Counted from the stretch's first letter, positions 43,851 through 57,475 are shown. The stretch is 64,000 bases of DNA from Luscinia megarhynchos (GCA_034336665.1 JAPFBE010000002.1:15478906-15542905), one strand, 5' to 3'. Translations and numbers: made by a program. Notes: generated by a model from the letters alone, not told the origin.

Positions 43851-46250
43851 TGTTTTGGTTTTGTATGGCCTGGTTTTGGTAGCAGAGGGATCTACAGGGG
43901 TGGCTTCTGTGAGAAGCTGCTAGAAGCTTCCACCATGTCCAGCAGAGCCAGTCCCTGGTGGCTCTTCAGATGGATGTGCTGCTGGCCGAGGCTGGGCCAA
44001 TTAGAAAAGGTGATAATGCCTCTATGATAACAAGTTTAAGAAGAAATCAAAACAAATGTTGTGGTGCAGTTGTAATTTCAACCAGAGAAGAGCAGAGTGA
44101 GAACATGCAAGAATAACAACTCTGCAGGCACCAAGGGCAGTGCAGAAGGAAGAGCAGGAGGTGCTCCAGCAGCTGGAGCTGAGATTCCTCTGCAGCCTGT
44201 GGTGCAGAACATGGTGAAGCAGCTGTGCTCTGCAGCCCATGGGGATCCATGGGGGATGCAGAGATCCACCCACAGCCCATGGGGATCCAGGGGGAGGCAG
44301 AGATCCACCCACAGCCCATGGGGATCCAGGGGGAGGCAGAGATCCACCCACAGCCCATGGGGGATCCATGGGGGGATGCAGAGATCCACCCACAGCCCAT
44401 GGGGGATCCACAGGGATGCAGAGATCCACCCACAGCCCATGGGGGATCCACAGGGATGCAGAGATCCACCCACAGCCCATGGGGGATCCAGGGGGGATGC
44501 AGAGATCCACCCACAGCCCATGGGGATCCAGGGGGATGCAGAGATCCACCCACAGCCCATGGGGATCCAGGGGGGATGCAGAGATCCACCCACAGCCCAT
44601 GGGGATCCAGGGGGATGCAGAGATCCACCCACAGCCCGTGGGGATCCACAGGGATGCAGAGATCCACCCACAGCCATGGGATCCATGGGGGATGCAGAGA
44701 TCCACCCACAGCCCATGGGGATCCAGGGGGATGCCGAGATCCACCCACAGCCCATGGGGGATCCATGGGGGATGCAGAGATCCACCCACAGCCCATGGGG
44801 GATCCATGGGGGATGCAGAGATCCACCCACAGCCCATGGGGGATCCAGGGGGGATGCAGAGATCCACCCACAGCCCATGGGGATCCATGGGGGATGCAGA
44901 GATCCACCCACAGCCATGGGATCCATGGGGGATGCAGAGATCCACCCACAGCCCGTGGGGATCCAGGGGGGATGCAGAGATCCACCCACAGCCCGTGGGG
45001 ATCCAGGGGGGATGCAGAGATCCACCCACAGCCCGTGGGGGATCCAGGGGGGATGCAGAGATCCACCCACAGCCCGTGGGGATCCAGGGGGATGCAGAGA
45101 TCCACCCACAGCCCGTGGGGGATCCAGGGGGGATGCAGAGATCCACCCACAGCCCGTGGGGATCCAGGGGGGATGCAGAGATCCACCCACAGCCCGTGGG
45201 GGATCCAGGGGGGATGCAGAGATCCACCCACAGCCCATGGGGATCCATGGGGGATGCAGAGATCCACCCACAGCCCATGGGGATCCATGGGGGATGCAGA
45301 GATCCACCCACAGCCCATGGGGGATCCAGGGGGATGCAGAGATCCACCCACAGCCATGGGGATCCATGGGGGATGCAGAGATCCACCCACAGCCCATGGG
45401 GATCCATGGGGGGATGCAGAGATCCACCCACAGCCCATGGGGATCCAGGGGGGATGCAGAGATCCACCCACAGCCTGTGGGGATCCTTGGGGATGCAGAT
45501 CCACCCACAGCCCGTGGGGATCCAGGGGATGCAGAGATCCACCCACAGCCCATGGAGATCCACCCACAGCCCATGGGGGTCCAGGGGGATGCAGAGATCC
45601 ACCCACAGCCCATGGGGGAGATGCCCACGCCAGAGCAGGTGGATACATGGGGAGGCTGTGATCCAGTGGGAGACCCAGGGGAGAGAGGGATCCCTGCTTC
45701 CAGGCTGGAGCAGCCTGTCCTTGGGGGACTGCACCCCATGGAAGGAGTGACCCACATCACAGCAGTTTTGGGAGGGCTGTGTGCCCCTGGGATGGACTCA
45801 CACTGCAGCAGTTCACAGGGAGCTGTTGCTTGTGAGATGGACTCACACTGGAAAAGTTCATGGAGAACTGTCTCCCATGGCAGGGACCCCACACTGCAGC
45901 AGGGGAGCAACTCCCTGAGCATGGGGCGAAGCCATGGGTGATGAACTGACCATAACTCCCACTCTCTGTCTCCCTGCACCCCTGGGGTAGGGGGTAGGAG
46001 AAGGAGAGGGGTGGGGAGGAAGGCGTTTTTAAGGGCTTGTTTTGCTTCTCATTATCCTGATCTGATTTTGTTAGTAATAAATTCACTTCATGTCTATAAA
46101 CTGAGCCTGTTTTGCCCATGACAGTAATGAGAGATCTCTCCCGGTCCTTATCTCAACCCATGTACCCTTTGTTAAATTTTCTCTCTGCTGTACAGCTGCA
46201 GAGGGGAGTGAATGAGCACCTTTGGTGGGTGCCTGGCTGTGTCACACCCT
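43851..46250 (+). mobile_element. Endogenous retrovirus solo LTR with an internal minisatellite
   Basis: The same LTR family as at 42352-43265, in forward orientation. It opens TGTTTTGGTTTTGTATGGCC, followed by the gtgagaagctgctagaagct block. It continues past the minisatellite with gtgatgaactgacca (near 45940), an AATAAA at 46076-46081, the gagcctgttttgcccatgac block and the tttggtgggtgcctgg end. The exact 3' border is not clear and no target-site duplication could be fixed. The LTR is about 2.4 kb against about 0.9 kb for the other copy; the extra length is the tandem array. No gag, pol or env remnant lies next to it. Confidence 0.8.
44234..45617. repeat. Minisatellite, about 35 units of about 40 bp, inside the LTR
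   Basis: Counting the core agatccacccacagcc gives about 35 copies. Each unit has a variable spacer (ggggatccatgggggatgc, or variants with aggg, cacaggg) and then the core. Unit length varies from about 38 to 42 by G-run changes; a few units are shortened (cagccatggg, and a truncated one near 45555). Units carrying cagcccgtg cluster at 44941-45230, while cagcccatg dominates on both sides. The lack of stop codons in the unit leaves long frames open on both strands (up to 633 codons); these are artefacts. Confidence 0.97.
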
Positions 46251-49200
46251 CCAGGCTGGTGAGTGTGGCTTCCAAGGGACACTTGACCCATGAGGGAGCA
46301 GCAAGTGGATCTCAGTGACTCCAAGAGTGTGGCACCTGTTTGTGGTGCAGGTGGGCTTCCTGTCCTGCTCGTGGGCTGGTCACTGCCAGCTCCACTCGTG
46401 GGTTTGAAGTGTTTTGCCCCTGTTCCCCACAGCCAGCAAAACCACAATTTCATAACAATGGAAGGAAGGGAGATAAGGGAGCAAGGGATAAAACCCACCC
46501 TGGCTCATCAGTTCTCGGTGGAGACCTGCCCTGGAAAAGGAACCAGCTAAACCCAACCAACTGAAATGGTGAAATTCTATGTCCAGGCTGAGTTGCTTTT
46601 TCAGTGTTTGCTGGGTTGCTAGGGGAAAGGGGAACAAAGAGAGATCCTGGAGTTGCCACTGTCTGGCTCTCAGAGGAAAATTCTGATCTAAGCATATTCA
46701 GTGTAGTTTGTATTTTCCCTAATGTGACTGTATTATATATATAAGGATATACACCATATTTTAAGAAAACATATCTCTGAGGAGAATTTAAAAAGCATTT
46801 ACTTAACAAATCATATTTGTTTCTCAAGTCAGTCTCTGATCTAAGGCAAGGAACCATACATATTTAAACTTGGAAGTTGTTTTTCTATGTATGATTAACA
46901 CTGATTTCTAATGTATACAATGTCACTTCTCCAGCTTGCTGCAATCTGCTTCATAACTTATAAGGGAAATTTCAGTGCTCTCTACTGAGCTGTGACAAAG
47001 GAAATTTTAGAGGACAAATGAAGGATGCTCTTGAAAACCAGGGCTGTTAATTGGTACTCTGATCTGTATTGATCTCATTCCTCTGCTTCTGAATTTGACT
47101 GAGATTCTGTAACCCAAACGCAGGCAGGTTGCCATTAGCACTAAACCAGCAGTATTAAACCCTCAGAGGTTCTCATATCCACCTTCTGAAACACCAGAGA
47201 TGTCCATCAACAGACTAGCTTTGATTCCATTTCCTGTCATAAAACCTCAGGAATTTGCCCATCCATCTGATCTATTAAAAATTAGCCAGCATTCCCTGAA
47301 AAATCCCACCCATATGGTTTGCAGAGCATCATTTAGTCTTTTTGCACTGTTATGCTTCATTCTGCAGAATGGCTGATGATGTTGTAGCTTCAAGTTTCTC
47401 CACATTAATTGCAATGATATTTTTCAGTCTTTTTCCTGCCAACCAAGCTGCTGGCTTTCTATCACACGTGTTCCAGAAAGAAGCAGTGGATTGCTGTCAG
47501 CTGGCTCCTGTCTGTTTTGCCATGGAGGGAAGGGTGAGGTGCACAACATGGGACTTCTGCAACTGAGGAGAGAAAAGGTATGAGAGACATGGGTTACAGA
47601 AAAATAAAGGGTATGTAGGACCTTAAAGCCCCACTAATCAAATCCAGGAGGCCTCCTTTTATGCAATATTGGACTTGAATGGAGTAGAAATTATTTCTAT
47701 GCCTGGATTCCCTGCTGAGCTGAGACTGACTCTAGACTTCCACCTTCCTGTGTCTCAGTGTCCCCATAGATGAATTAGAGATAAAAATGCCAGATTCCTG
47801 TATAAAGTGCTGTGGAACCTGCTGATGAAAAACATCATTTATGGTGATGTGCCCTATGGGCACACAAGAATTATTTCTGTGGAGTGAAAAGGCACTAATA
47901 TGTACGTAACAAATAGGTGAAGTTGCAGTCAGAGACAAGTAAACATCAACAGAACTCCCACTGTCTTGGCTGAAAAGGGCAGCCTGTTGAGCCCAGCCTG
48001 CACATCAGATGAATTATGGATACAGAGATGTGCAGAGGGGTCTTCCAACAGGGACAGAGAAGCCTGTTGATATCTGCAGATAAAGGAAGATCCATGTTGA
48101 GGGCTGTCATGTTTTTCCCTATGAGATTCTGGGTACAAAGATGCCCACGTGTGTGGCAATATGCCTCCTTGGTAGCTGGAAAGTCATGGGTGTGCATTGT
48201 ACAGATGGTTTTGTGTGCTGGGCACGTGCAGGGCACCAGCAAATTTTGAACCTATGGCAATGCTGTGCCCACACATACGAAAGGCTGTGTTTGCTGGGCA
48301 TCTGCCAGACAACCAAAATTATCCTGGATAAAAGTAAAGCCCTAAAAATCAAATGCTGACTTGGCATAGTGTCTATGCAAAGGGAACAGGAGATACCCAG
48401 GCACCTTATCTGTGACTCCTCTTCTCCTGCACTTACTTGGCTGTTGGTGCCTTCAGGGCTCACTTCTCCCCTAGGAAAGTTTTGTTATGTGTGTATGAGT
48501 CGCCTGCCTGAAAAAAACCGTGTGATTAGAGGCTTCACAGCCAAGGCAAGAGCTGCATGGCTAAACCTGTGCAGGGGTTTGGGAGACTTCTGGGCTTCAT
48601 GAGCTGTTCCTCAGATGGCTGGGCAGAAAGCATTAAAGGCAGGGCCATGGCTGTGTGGGCTCACAGCTGCCCCTGGGCAGGTGACCCAGCTCTCACACAC
48701 CCTTTGGCACCACTACCAGGCCATCACCTCTGGCACTCAACCTGCTCATGAAGGGCGTGAACCCCGGTCCCTTCTTTGTCTCTCAGGAGCCTCTGCCATG
48801 GCAAAGACTTGGGTTTTGATTTCTGGGGGAAGAGAGAACAATTACCAGGTGTGAGGTTATCTCCAGCTCCTTTGCATGGAAGTGCTGCAGGGAGCTCCTT
48901 GCAGATCATAGGAAGAGGGATACATCAGGGAGGGGAGCTCACCAAAACACTCTGCATCCAGCTCACTGGCAGTAAACACACTCACCTCTTTCTTGGGGGA
49001 GCTGCAGAGTCCAGCTTTGTTTGAAAGGAAGGTTTGACAGGACTTGTGTGATGGATAGTGTGGAAAATTTCCAGGGAGCAATTAAAAAGGGGTAAGGGCA
49101 GGCAGACTCTTTTAGCATTTTTCCATTGCTGTTTGGGTAACTGGAAAAGCTACTTGTGAAACTCTGAAGCAACCATAAATTCCTGGAGAGAGACAAGATG

Positions 49201-52200
49201 CTCCAAACATTTTGCTCCTGACAAAAACTGTTCTAAGTCTTGCTCCCTGCAAACAAAAAGTGAGCAAATGCCAAACCAGTCATCCAAGTAACTGTACAGT
49301 TCAGTGCTTGTTTTATCTCTTTTGGGTGCCTCTTCTAAACAGAGGGGGTTTTTTTCAAATCCTCTTCTTTCCCTGTCTAGCTTGACACTTCTTTAGAACA
49401 TCTTCATATTTGCTTTGTAAGGCAACAAATTCTGCTTCTCTGTTCTATTTTGTCTCTCCCCTTCCCTTGTGTCTTCTGTGAAGCGCACAGGAATTTCTTC
49501 CACATATTAAGCAGATATTCCTGCACCAGTAATTTCTGTTTTGTCTCAGGCAATCCATCAATCTTGTGTGATTGAAAGGTAATGTCTGTATGTGTCCTGT
49601 ATAACTTTCTACTGAGAAGATTTTTCTATACCAATATATTGAGCAAGGCAAAGTTCTTCCAGGCATGAATATGAAATGAAGGCAAAAAGATTATCCATTT
49701 GAAGCAGACTTCCAGCAGTCAGTTGAAGGAGCACTAAATAGTTACAGGCAAGAGACTGGCAGCATCACTGTTTTGCCATGCAAGCTGAAATTTTATTAAT
49801 TTGGCAGCTTTTTCACTAGAAATCAGAAGAGAGGTTTGAGAGTCATGAGAGGAAATCAGGGAATTTTTTTGCTTTTAAAGCTCTTTAAAACTCAGTGGTA
49901 CTTCTCCTCCCCTGGAGGTTTACGAGCATGTAGCAATTTCTGTATTTAATAAAGAAATCAAGCACAGCAGGAAGACTGAAAATCTTTTCCAGGGGCAGTG
50001 GGGCTCAATCTTCATGTGATAATAGATCAGAAAACATGGTTTCTGGAAATATAGTCCTCAGCATCTAGGTTTGCTTAGTCCAAATGTATCTTGCTTTATC
50101 CAGTGCTGAGGTCTAATTTAGAAGCACTCCACTGAACATGGCCTGCCTGACACCTCTGGAAATCTCCTTGACCTCCTTTGAGAGGGATGTCTCTGGATGT
50201 TGGACTGCCTGGCCAGAATGAGTTTTAGTTCCCTCCAGTGGCAGGAAGGTAGCCAATGCACATGAACGATGTGGAAGAGGAGGTTGCATGGTGTGAATAA
50301 TCTATTTTCCCTGGTGGAAATGGGATGGTTCTAATCAATGTGCTACAAAAAAACCAGAGAAACCTCTCTCCTGAAAATGATCAACATATGCCATCTGTGT
50401 GACAAGTCTAACACAAGAGCAGTAAATTGGGAATCAGCAGTGTTAAGGATGGCTTGGAAGCTTCTTGGTATTAATGAAGGTTACACTGGGAATTAAGGCT
50501 TTAAAACTGTGCTTTTCTACCAGATGTGGGAATGCAGAATTAATGCAGATGCAGTAACCATGGCTCAGTGGAGAGGCTTTGGGCTGAAACTCAGAAAATC
50601 TGCTTTCTGTTTTGGGCTGTGCTGATTGTGACATGGAAAAATACTTCATGCTAGATTTAGGAAAGTTTAATATTTTTGGCAGTCACAAATCTGGTTTTAT
50701 CCTTGTGTGCTCCCAACCTTTCTGTGCAGTTAATTTTCTAATTGTTGAGTCTCCAGGGTCAAAGCTTTTTAACCTCCAGTCTGAAAGCTACTAACAGTCT
50801 GCAAGATACCAGAAGGTGATTTGTGGGAAGTGCCATAGGTTTAAAAACAAAATTGAAATATTGCCAAAGGCATCATGCACAGTCAGAATGGGGAAAATAG
50901 AAATACTCAGCATCTCTAGTTGTATTTGGCTACACAGAGAAGCTGCTGTGATAGTGTCTGTGCAGAATATCCTTTTGATTTGTTTCTGAGAAGATGTAAG
51001 CTGCTGTGGATTTGAGGAGCATCACTTTCAATGCAGGCCTTTGTCACCATCATGCCCAAACTTGTTTCACAACCTGTTCTGCATTTGAAGTCAAAGTCCA
51101 TCTCATCTCCCCTGACAGCAAATCTAGAGGTGACAGTATATTCCTTTTTATGCATGTACTCTGTAGTTCAAGTTGTAGAAAAATCAAATTCAACCCCCCA
51201 TCTGCCCCGAGGGAATGTGAAATCCCATCTCTGACCTTTTGGAAAGTCATTCTTGCATTCAGGCTCCCAGCAGCTCCCAGCCTCTCCCTCCCACTTCCTA
51301 GGGAGTATTTCCATCCCTCCCAAGCCAGCTATGACCTTGCAGCTCACAAGAGAAGGGCCTTGCTTGTGAGGAGGTGGGCACACCCGAGGTCCAGAGCTTG
51401 CTCAAATTAAAAGCTCAGCATTTCAGGAACATGTTTGCTAACAAGGCTCTAAGGAAATGCAGAGCACTGAAATGGGGAGCCAAGGCATGAAGAGAACTGG
51501 GACAACGGCACATAGAAGTGATAAACCAGCATTTTTCACTTGGCGCCTTTATGGCAAGTGAAGAAAATGCATTTCCTGTATTTCAGTTTCTTCATTTTAG
51601 CTTAGTCAAAGATTTTTTTTTTATTAGAACTGAGAAATTAGTTACAGCTTAAAAGATCTGTAAATTTCTGTAAAAATCTGTAAAAATCAGTCTTTGAATC
51701 AAGGGAGACATCAGGACTAAGATCTATTCATTCCAGGCTGTTTAAGCACTAGTTAGCAGTTACTGCATAAGCATCAGTGCAATAATACAGTCAATACAAA
51801 ACATGTTTTGATATCTTCTTCTTTCATATTCAAATAATTTTATATTACTTTATTTGATAATGGAAAGCAATGCTGCTTTTTGGTATGTTATTATAGCCTA
51901 ATTTCTATCCAAAGGTAATTCAGCAGAACTACTAAGAAAAAGAACTGAATAACCTAGGTAAGTACAAAATATAATTTACCCTTCTCTATTATAATAAAAG
52001 GTAAACATTGAACATTTGAGACAAAAGCATAAGCATTTGAATAAAAATGTCATTTGTTTCAGTATTTGAACATACACATATCACATTTTGAGTTAGCAAA
52101 ACAAGAAGGTATGAAATACAGCAAAAGTCTTCAGGTGCTGTGGGAGAAATCTCAGTGGTTACCAGCTACTAGCACCAACTGCTCTTTGGAAAAATGATTA

Positions 52201-55200
52201 AATACAAATTCAAAACAAGAATAAAACCTGATAACATCAGCCAAGGTCACTTGCTTTCTCCTTTAAGTGACAGTTAAAATAGATTGTTCAAATCCCACAC
52301 ATATGAATCACTCCACCCAAGCTCATTTTTCACAAGGGGAGTTTTCGTGCCTCTGCGGTCGCAGAGGAGGAAGGAGGAGGGAGGCTGCAAACCGTGTCAC
52401 TGCTGCTGTTTCACTTCACCTCCTCTCACTCCCAGCCCTCCCTCACAAACAGCTCCCAGGAAATGCACTGGTCTCACCTTGCTCTCTATTGCCTCTCCCA
52501 GGAGCAAGGCACTTGTGTTTTCTGCCTGGACTTTCACCTCTCCAAGCACACATCTCTGCCCCTGTCCTAGTTATGCTCCCCACATAGCTGTGGTGATGGA
52601 GAGGTACCTCTGAAACTACCAGATAGGTCTGACCACAAATGCTTGAAGGAACATGAGATTTCCATGGAGAGACTCGTCACAACAGGTCAGACTTCTAGGA
52701 CATGCAGGAAACTGGGACCTACTGCATCTGAAGGGAGAAAAGCATCTCGAGAGATGGGGTTTGGCATCCTGGGGAGTTAGAAGATGAAAAGTAAAGCAGC
52801 CTTGATACACTGGTGCACCCCAGGGAAAGAGGCTGTTTATTATGTTGCTCCTTACCACTTCTTCCCTCCTTTCTGTCTGACTCTCAGAGTCACTCCACCA
52901 TTGCACTCCCTGCCCACATTTTTTACTAAACCAGCCCAGCCCAAATGCAGCATAACTCCCCTGGATGCCTGTGGGAGAGTTTCAAAATCCCACCAAACCA
53001 CTCACTGCAATTATACCTCCTTCCAGGGATAGGAAGTGAGCTCTGGGGCATTTCCAGGGGCAGCCACGTCCTGCTGCTGGTATGTTACTGTGCATGCAGG
53101 TTACCAAATTCCCTGATGCCAAAAATGACTGTTTTCCATTGCTTTGGGTTTGTTGCTTAGGTTAGGTTTTGTGTTGTTTTTTTTTTTAAAATAAACATGT
53201 TGAGTGTAGCATGCTGGCAGCCATCAATATTCAGATCAAATACCACCATGTGATGCACTGCCTGGGGGATAAAGAGAAACAGGAGATGACATTGGGTGCT
53301 GCTAAAACTTGTTATCTACTGCTTAGCTTCACTGCAAGTCTGATGGCAGAGAACTGACTCAGGGCAGGTTTGTCTGCCTTGACTGAAAGGCTTAACTGCA
53401 GGATTCTAAAGCCTTGTGACCATGCATATTTTAGGAGTTTAATGCAGAGAAGAGCAGAATTTGCACCCACGTGAAAGTGCTTTGAATCTAGGCTTAGGGC
53501 ATTTTCTGTGAGAAAAGAATTGATATTTCCTCCTCCTTAATTGTCATGAAAATGAGTCACAACTTAATTCTGGACCATTTTCTATGCCAGATGAACAACA
53601 CAGCGATTCTTTGTTCAGATATCTGAAATGATAAAAACAATGCAAGAATGAGAACATCAAATTTCAGTGCTTAAATCACAGAGATTCTCCTTTCCTCAGT
53701 TGGTATCTGAAATGCATTTTTTCAAGTGTGAAATCAGTGAAAGAAAAGGTGAGCATCTCTCCTTTTGAGATGAGCATGATTTCACTGCAAGTGCTTCGTG
53801 CATATTTTTGACTTGCCTTTGAGCCTTGCCCAATCACAAAGTTCACTACACTGGAAACTATTTCTCTGTGCAATCAAACCTGGTTAAGTCTAATATCTGA
53901 GGGTAAAGGCTCTAACCTGGATTTGTAAAGTGATTTGCAAATGTGATTAAAATCAGCCTAACTTTTCATAGCAAATTGTAAATATGGTGCATCTGACAGG
54001 CATATTAACCTGAGCAGTGCCAGTGATTGCATTGCTGTGTTCAGCACACTCCCTTGTCTTTTGTTAGAACAATAGGAGCACAGTCACACATTTGACAGTG
54101 TCCCACATAGGGTATATGTGGGACACAGCCCAACATGTACTGCATTAGATTTGTGATTCCATACTGTCCTTAATAAAGCTGCCCTACTTTCCTTGTTGCT
54201 ATGATTTTCTAATTTTAGAAGTGCTGAGTGCTATCACGTAGCCTTATTAATATTGAAAAAAATATTCTTCTGTTACTGGGAGATCCTCATTCATCCACTT
54301 TTGGTCATCTGTCCTACACTGAAAAGTAGTGCATTAGCAGCATTAGAAGACATGTACATAGCTGGAACATTATCCTGAGTGAGACATGGCACAACTGGAA
54401 GTTCCCTGCCATAGCCTTCACTCAGATGAGAAATTATGAAGTCCTTTCATGAGGGTTTGTTTAATAAACCACAGCTGCTGCACCAGTTTCTGAAATGCTA
54501 AGTATTCATTTTATTCCTAATGATAAATGCCTGGAGCCTGATGATGATATATATATAGTTATCTGAGGTATTAAAATACTTTTGAAGAAACATTCTTCTC
54601 CTAAATAAAGTTCCTTTGAAGGATGTATTTCAATTTCAAGATGACGATTATGCCTTGCTTAAATATTAACAGGGAATTCCGGTGTGGAAATTTTATCTGT
54701 TTATCTTGAGTTGGGAGTCAGTCTCCAGCAGTTATGATTTCAAAGACCATCTCAAAAATATAACCTCATTAAAATTGGTGCCTGGTTGCCTGCTTCAGTT
54801 TGCAGGTTTCATAAGAGTCACTCTCTCCTATTCATTTTGACAGTGATGATTCAGGCCTAGATACCAGAAATCAATTTACTATGTTTGTTTGGGCACTCGA
54901 GGGCAGGACCTGTTCTGAATAGTGGCAGATACAGGGCAAGGCAGAAAGAGGAAGAGGAAGCAATTAAGCCTGATTTCAAGAAGGAAGTCTACAGCTTTGA
55001 AAAAGCCAAGAAATACCTTTGGCTCTTAGGAGAAGGAGAATAAAAAACCATCTGATGGTTTCTTTGTTATCAGGAAACCGGTGCTCCAAGTTTCTGATCC
55101 CCTGAAACACTGAACAGTGTACTCTCCTCACTCCATTGTGGATGGGGACCCCAGGGACCCCAGCCAGGAATGGACAGGCTCTCCTCCTCTGACCAGCAGA

Positions 55201-56460
55201 CATTGCTGCTTTCCTGAGAATGACAACACTCTGCTTCACTGCAGACATTGCAAAGGTTCAATATTTGCCTGGATTGAAGAAAGAACCTCCAGAAATAACA
55301 AAAAAGAATGGATTTACTATTGCAGATACAGGATAAATAGCAAAGAGCCAGGAGCCCAGAAACTGGGCTGGATTGAATTTACCCTTTGCGTAATTAAACA
55401 AGACACGATTGACCATTATTGATTTAATGAAGCAAGGTCACAGAGCAGGTAACTCAGGCCAGACTTCAGCACAATAACATGAGTATTGGCAAATCTAAGG
55501 CCTGAGATTTAACAGTTTCACAGTCTTGAAGACCATGATTTTAAGGGAACGATAGCTGTGCAGAGGCACACCAATTCCTGAAAATGTCTGAAAGCAAACT
55601 TCACTGAACTTGCTTGTGCTACAGTGTTAGTGTGAAACTAGTCAATTTGTTTTCTTTATTTTATTTTCTCAGTGCACAAAAAAGAAAGATTCATTAACTA
55701 GCATTTTTTTCAGATAAAAAATAATCACAGTACCAATCCATGGCTCTGATTCCTTGTGCCATAAATTCAAAATTGAAATGGAAACAAATGAGGAAGGCTG
55801 CCCAGGATCATAGGATCATACTTCAGGGAGACAGGGAGCTCAGTAGGTAATGCAGTAAATACCACTGCCTCAGTGCATTTCCCTTCCTAGCAGGGAAACA
55901 GAAGGCTGGCATTTCATTGTGCCCAGGAAGCTAACAAATCCAGACCTTTGGACAGATTATAGGAAAAATGCAAGTTTCAGTACTGAATATCATTAAAATA
56001 CATATAACTAAAGACCAGCAGCAGGACACAAGCCTTCATTAGATGAGAGCATTCTCCAGAGGCAATTAGCTGAGTTCATCTGTTTCCAAGAAAGAGATGC
56101 ACCTGGGATTCAGTATCTTTCTAGTGTGCACAGGGTGTGGGCTTGTTTCAACAGGCAGACAGACATTCCTTCCTACTCTGGCTGAATAACCAAGCTTTTC
56201 TTAAACAGCAGCAGGTTTTCCATTGTGAAATGGAACTGATTTGCAGCATCCTAGAAGGTTGTACAAGTCTGCAGTATTTAGCATATATGACAATTAAAAA
56301 TTATTCATGCAACAGATACATTTTCCTTTAAAACCTGCTCCAAAGCTCTCTCCATCAAGGTTTCTTGCAAGTCACATCGAAATGCCAACTATTTTCTGAG
56401 ACAGGACAGTTGAGGAGGGAGGCAACTGGTTCCATCATGGAGCAGTCTTGAGTTAACACT
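46251..56460. other. Intergenic DNA, no recognised gene
   Basis: Ten kilobases of ordinary composition with only short open frames. I found no exon with splice support, RNA gene or strong CpG island. Small features are an AT microsatellite (tatatata) near 54548-54556, a T run at 53178-53188 and short poly-purine runs. A short catagga/tcatagg pair at 55808-55820 could be the end of a very old CR1 but is too short to call. Confidence 0.45.
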
Positions 56461-56599
56461 CCTTGGCCACTTTCCTTGGAGCTCAAGGGCTCTTTATCCT
56501 AGTGAGTAAGAAAGAAAATAAATGTCAGAAAATAAAGGCCAAGAAGAGTGTACCCCCCTTAGAAGCAAGAGTGATGAACTGGTGGCAACTGATATGGAG

Positions 56600-57475
56600 A
56601 ATGAATGAACTTAATAAATTCTTTACCTCAGCTTTCACTGGCAGTCAGGCTTTCTGCTTCTCTCAAGTCCCTGATTCTCTGGGTGGGTGTAGGGGAAGTG
56701 GAGTTCCTTCCACTACAAGCAAAGAACAGATTCAGGATCACTTGATGAAGCTGAATAATCACAAGTCTATGGGATTGGATGGAATGCATGCCAGGGTCCT
56801 GAGGGAACTGACTGCTGTCACTCTCCATCACATCTGAAAGGTCACAGCAGTCAGATGAAGTTCCTGGTAACTGGATAAAGGGAAACAGCACTCTGATTTT
56901 TGAAAATGTGAGAACAGAGGATCTAGGAAACAACAGAGTGGTGACCCTCACCCCTGTGCAATGGAATGGATTCCCCTGGAAGATATGCTAAGGCATATGG
57001 TGTGGGTCCAGAGGAGGCCATAAAGATGCTGAGAGGGCTGGGACACCTCTCCCGTGAAGACAGACTGAGAGAGCTGGGGTTGTTCAGCTTGGAGAAGAGA
57101 AGGCTTCAGCAAGACCTCTTTGCAGCCTTCTGTTGCATTAAATGGGTGTATAGAAAGGAGGGAGGGGGACTTATTGCATGGGCAGATAGTGACAGCAAAA
57201 GGAGCAATGGTTTTAAATTTACAGAGGGCAGGTTTAGATTAGGGATCAGGAAGAAATTCTTTGCTATTAGGGAGGTGAAGCATTGCAACAGGTTGCCCAG
57301 GGAAGCTGTGGCTGTTCCATCCCTGGAAGTGTTTGAGGCTGGGTTGGAGGGGGCTTTGAGCAGCCTGATCTGGTGGAAGGTGTCCCTGCCCATGGCAGGG
57401 GTGTGGGAGCTAGATGATCTTTAAGGTGCCTTTCAACCCAAATCATTGTATGATTCCATGACTTCATGATAAAAG
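56600..57475 (+). mobile_element. Internally deleted CR1 LINE with a reverse-transcriptase remnant
   Basis: Forward-oriented CR1. The left part (about 56600-56950) translates to recognisable CR1 ORF2 words: LNKFFTSAFTGS, SKEQIQDHLMKLNNHKSMG, DGMHARVLRELT, then after a stop and in a broken frame EVPGNWIKGN. From about 56960 the sequence jumps to the CR1 3' region (gaggaggccataaagatgct, gagagctggggttgttcagc, ggaagaaattctttgctatt, tccatccctggaagtgtttg, gtgtccctgcccatggcagg) and ends near 57475 at the degraded 3' tail. Most of the reverse-transcriptase domain is therefore deleted. The element is dead. Confidence 0.88.

Noticed and set aside
44022..45979. Open frames of 478-633 codons over the minisatellite
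   Set aside because: They occur in several frames on both strands and consist of the translated 40-bp unit. This is an artefact of a stop-free repeat, not a protein gene.
42352..46250. A complete provirus with two LTRs
   Set aside because: The LTRs face opposite directions and the 585-base spacer has no gag, pol or env resemblance, so they are separate solo or truncated LTRs.
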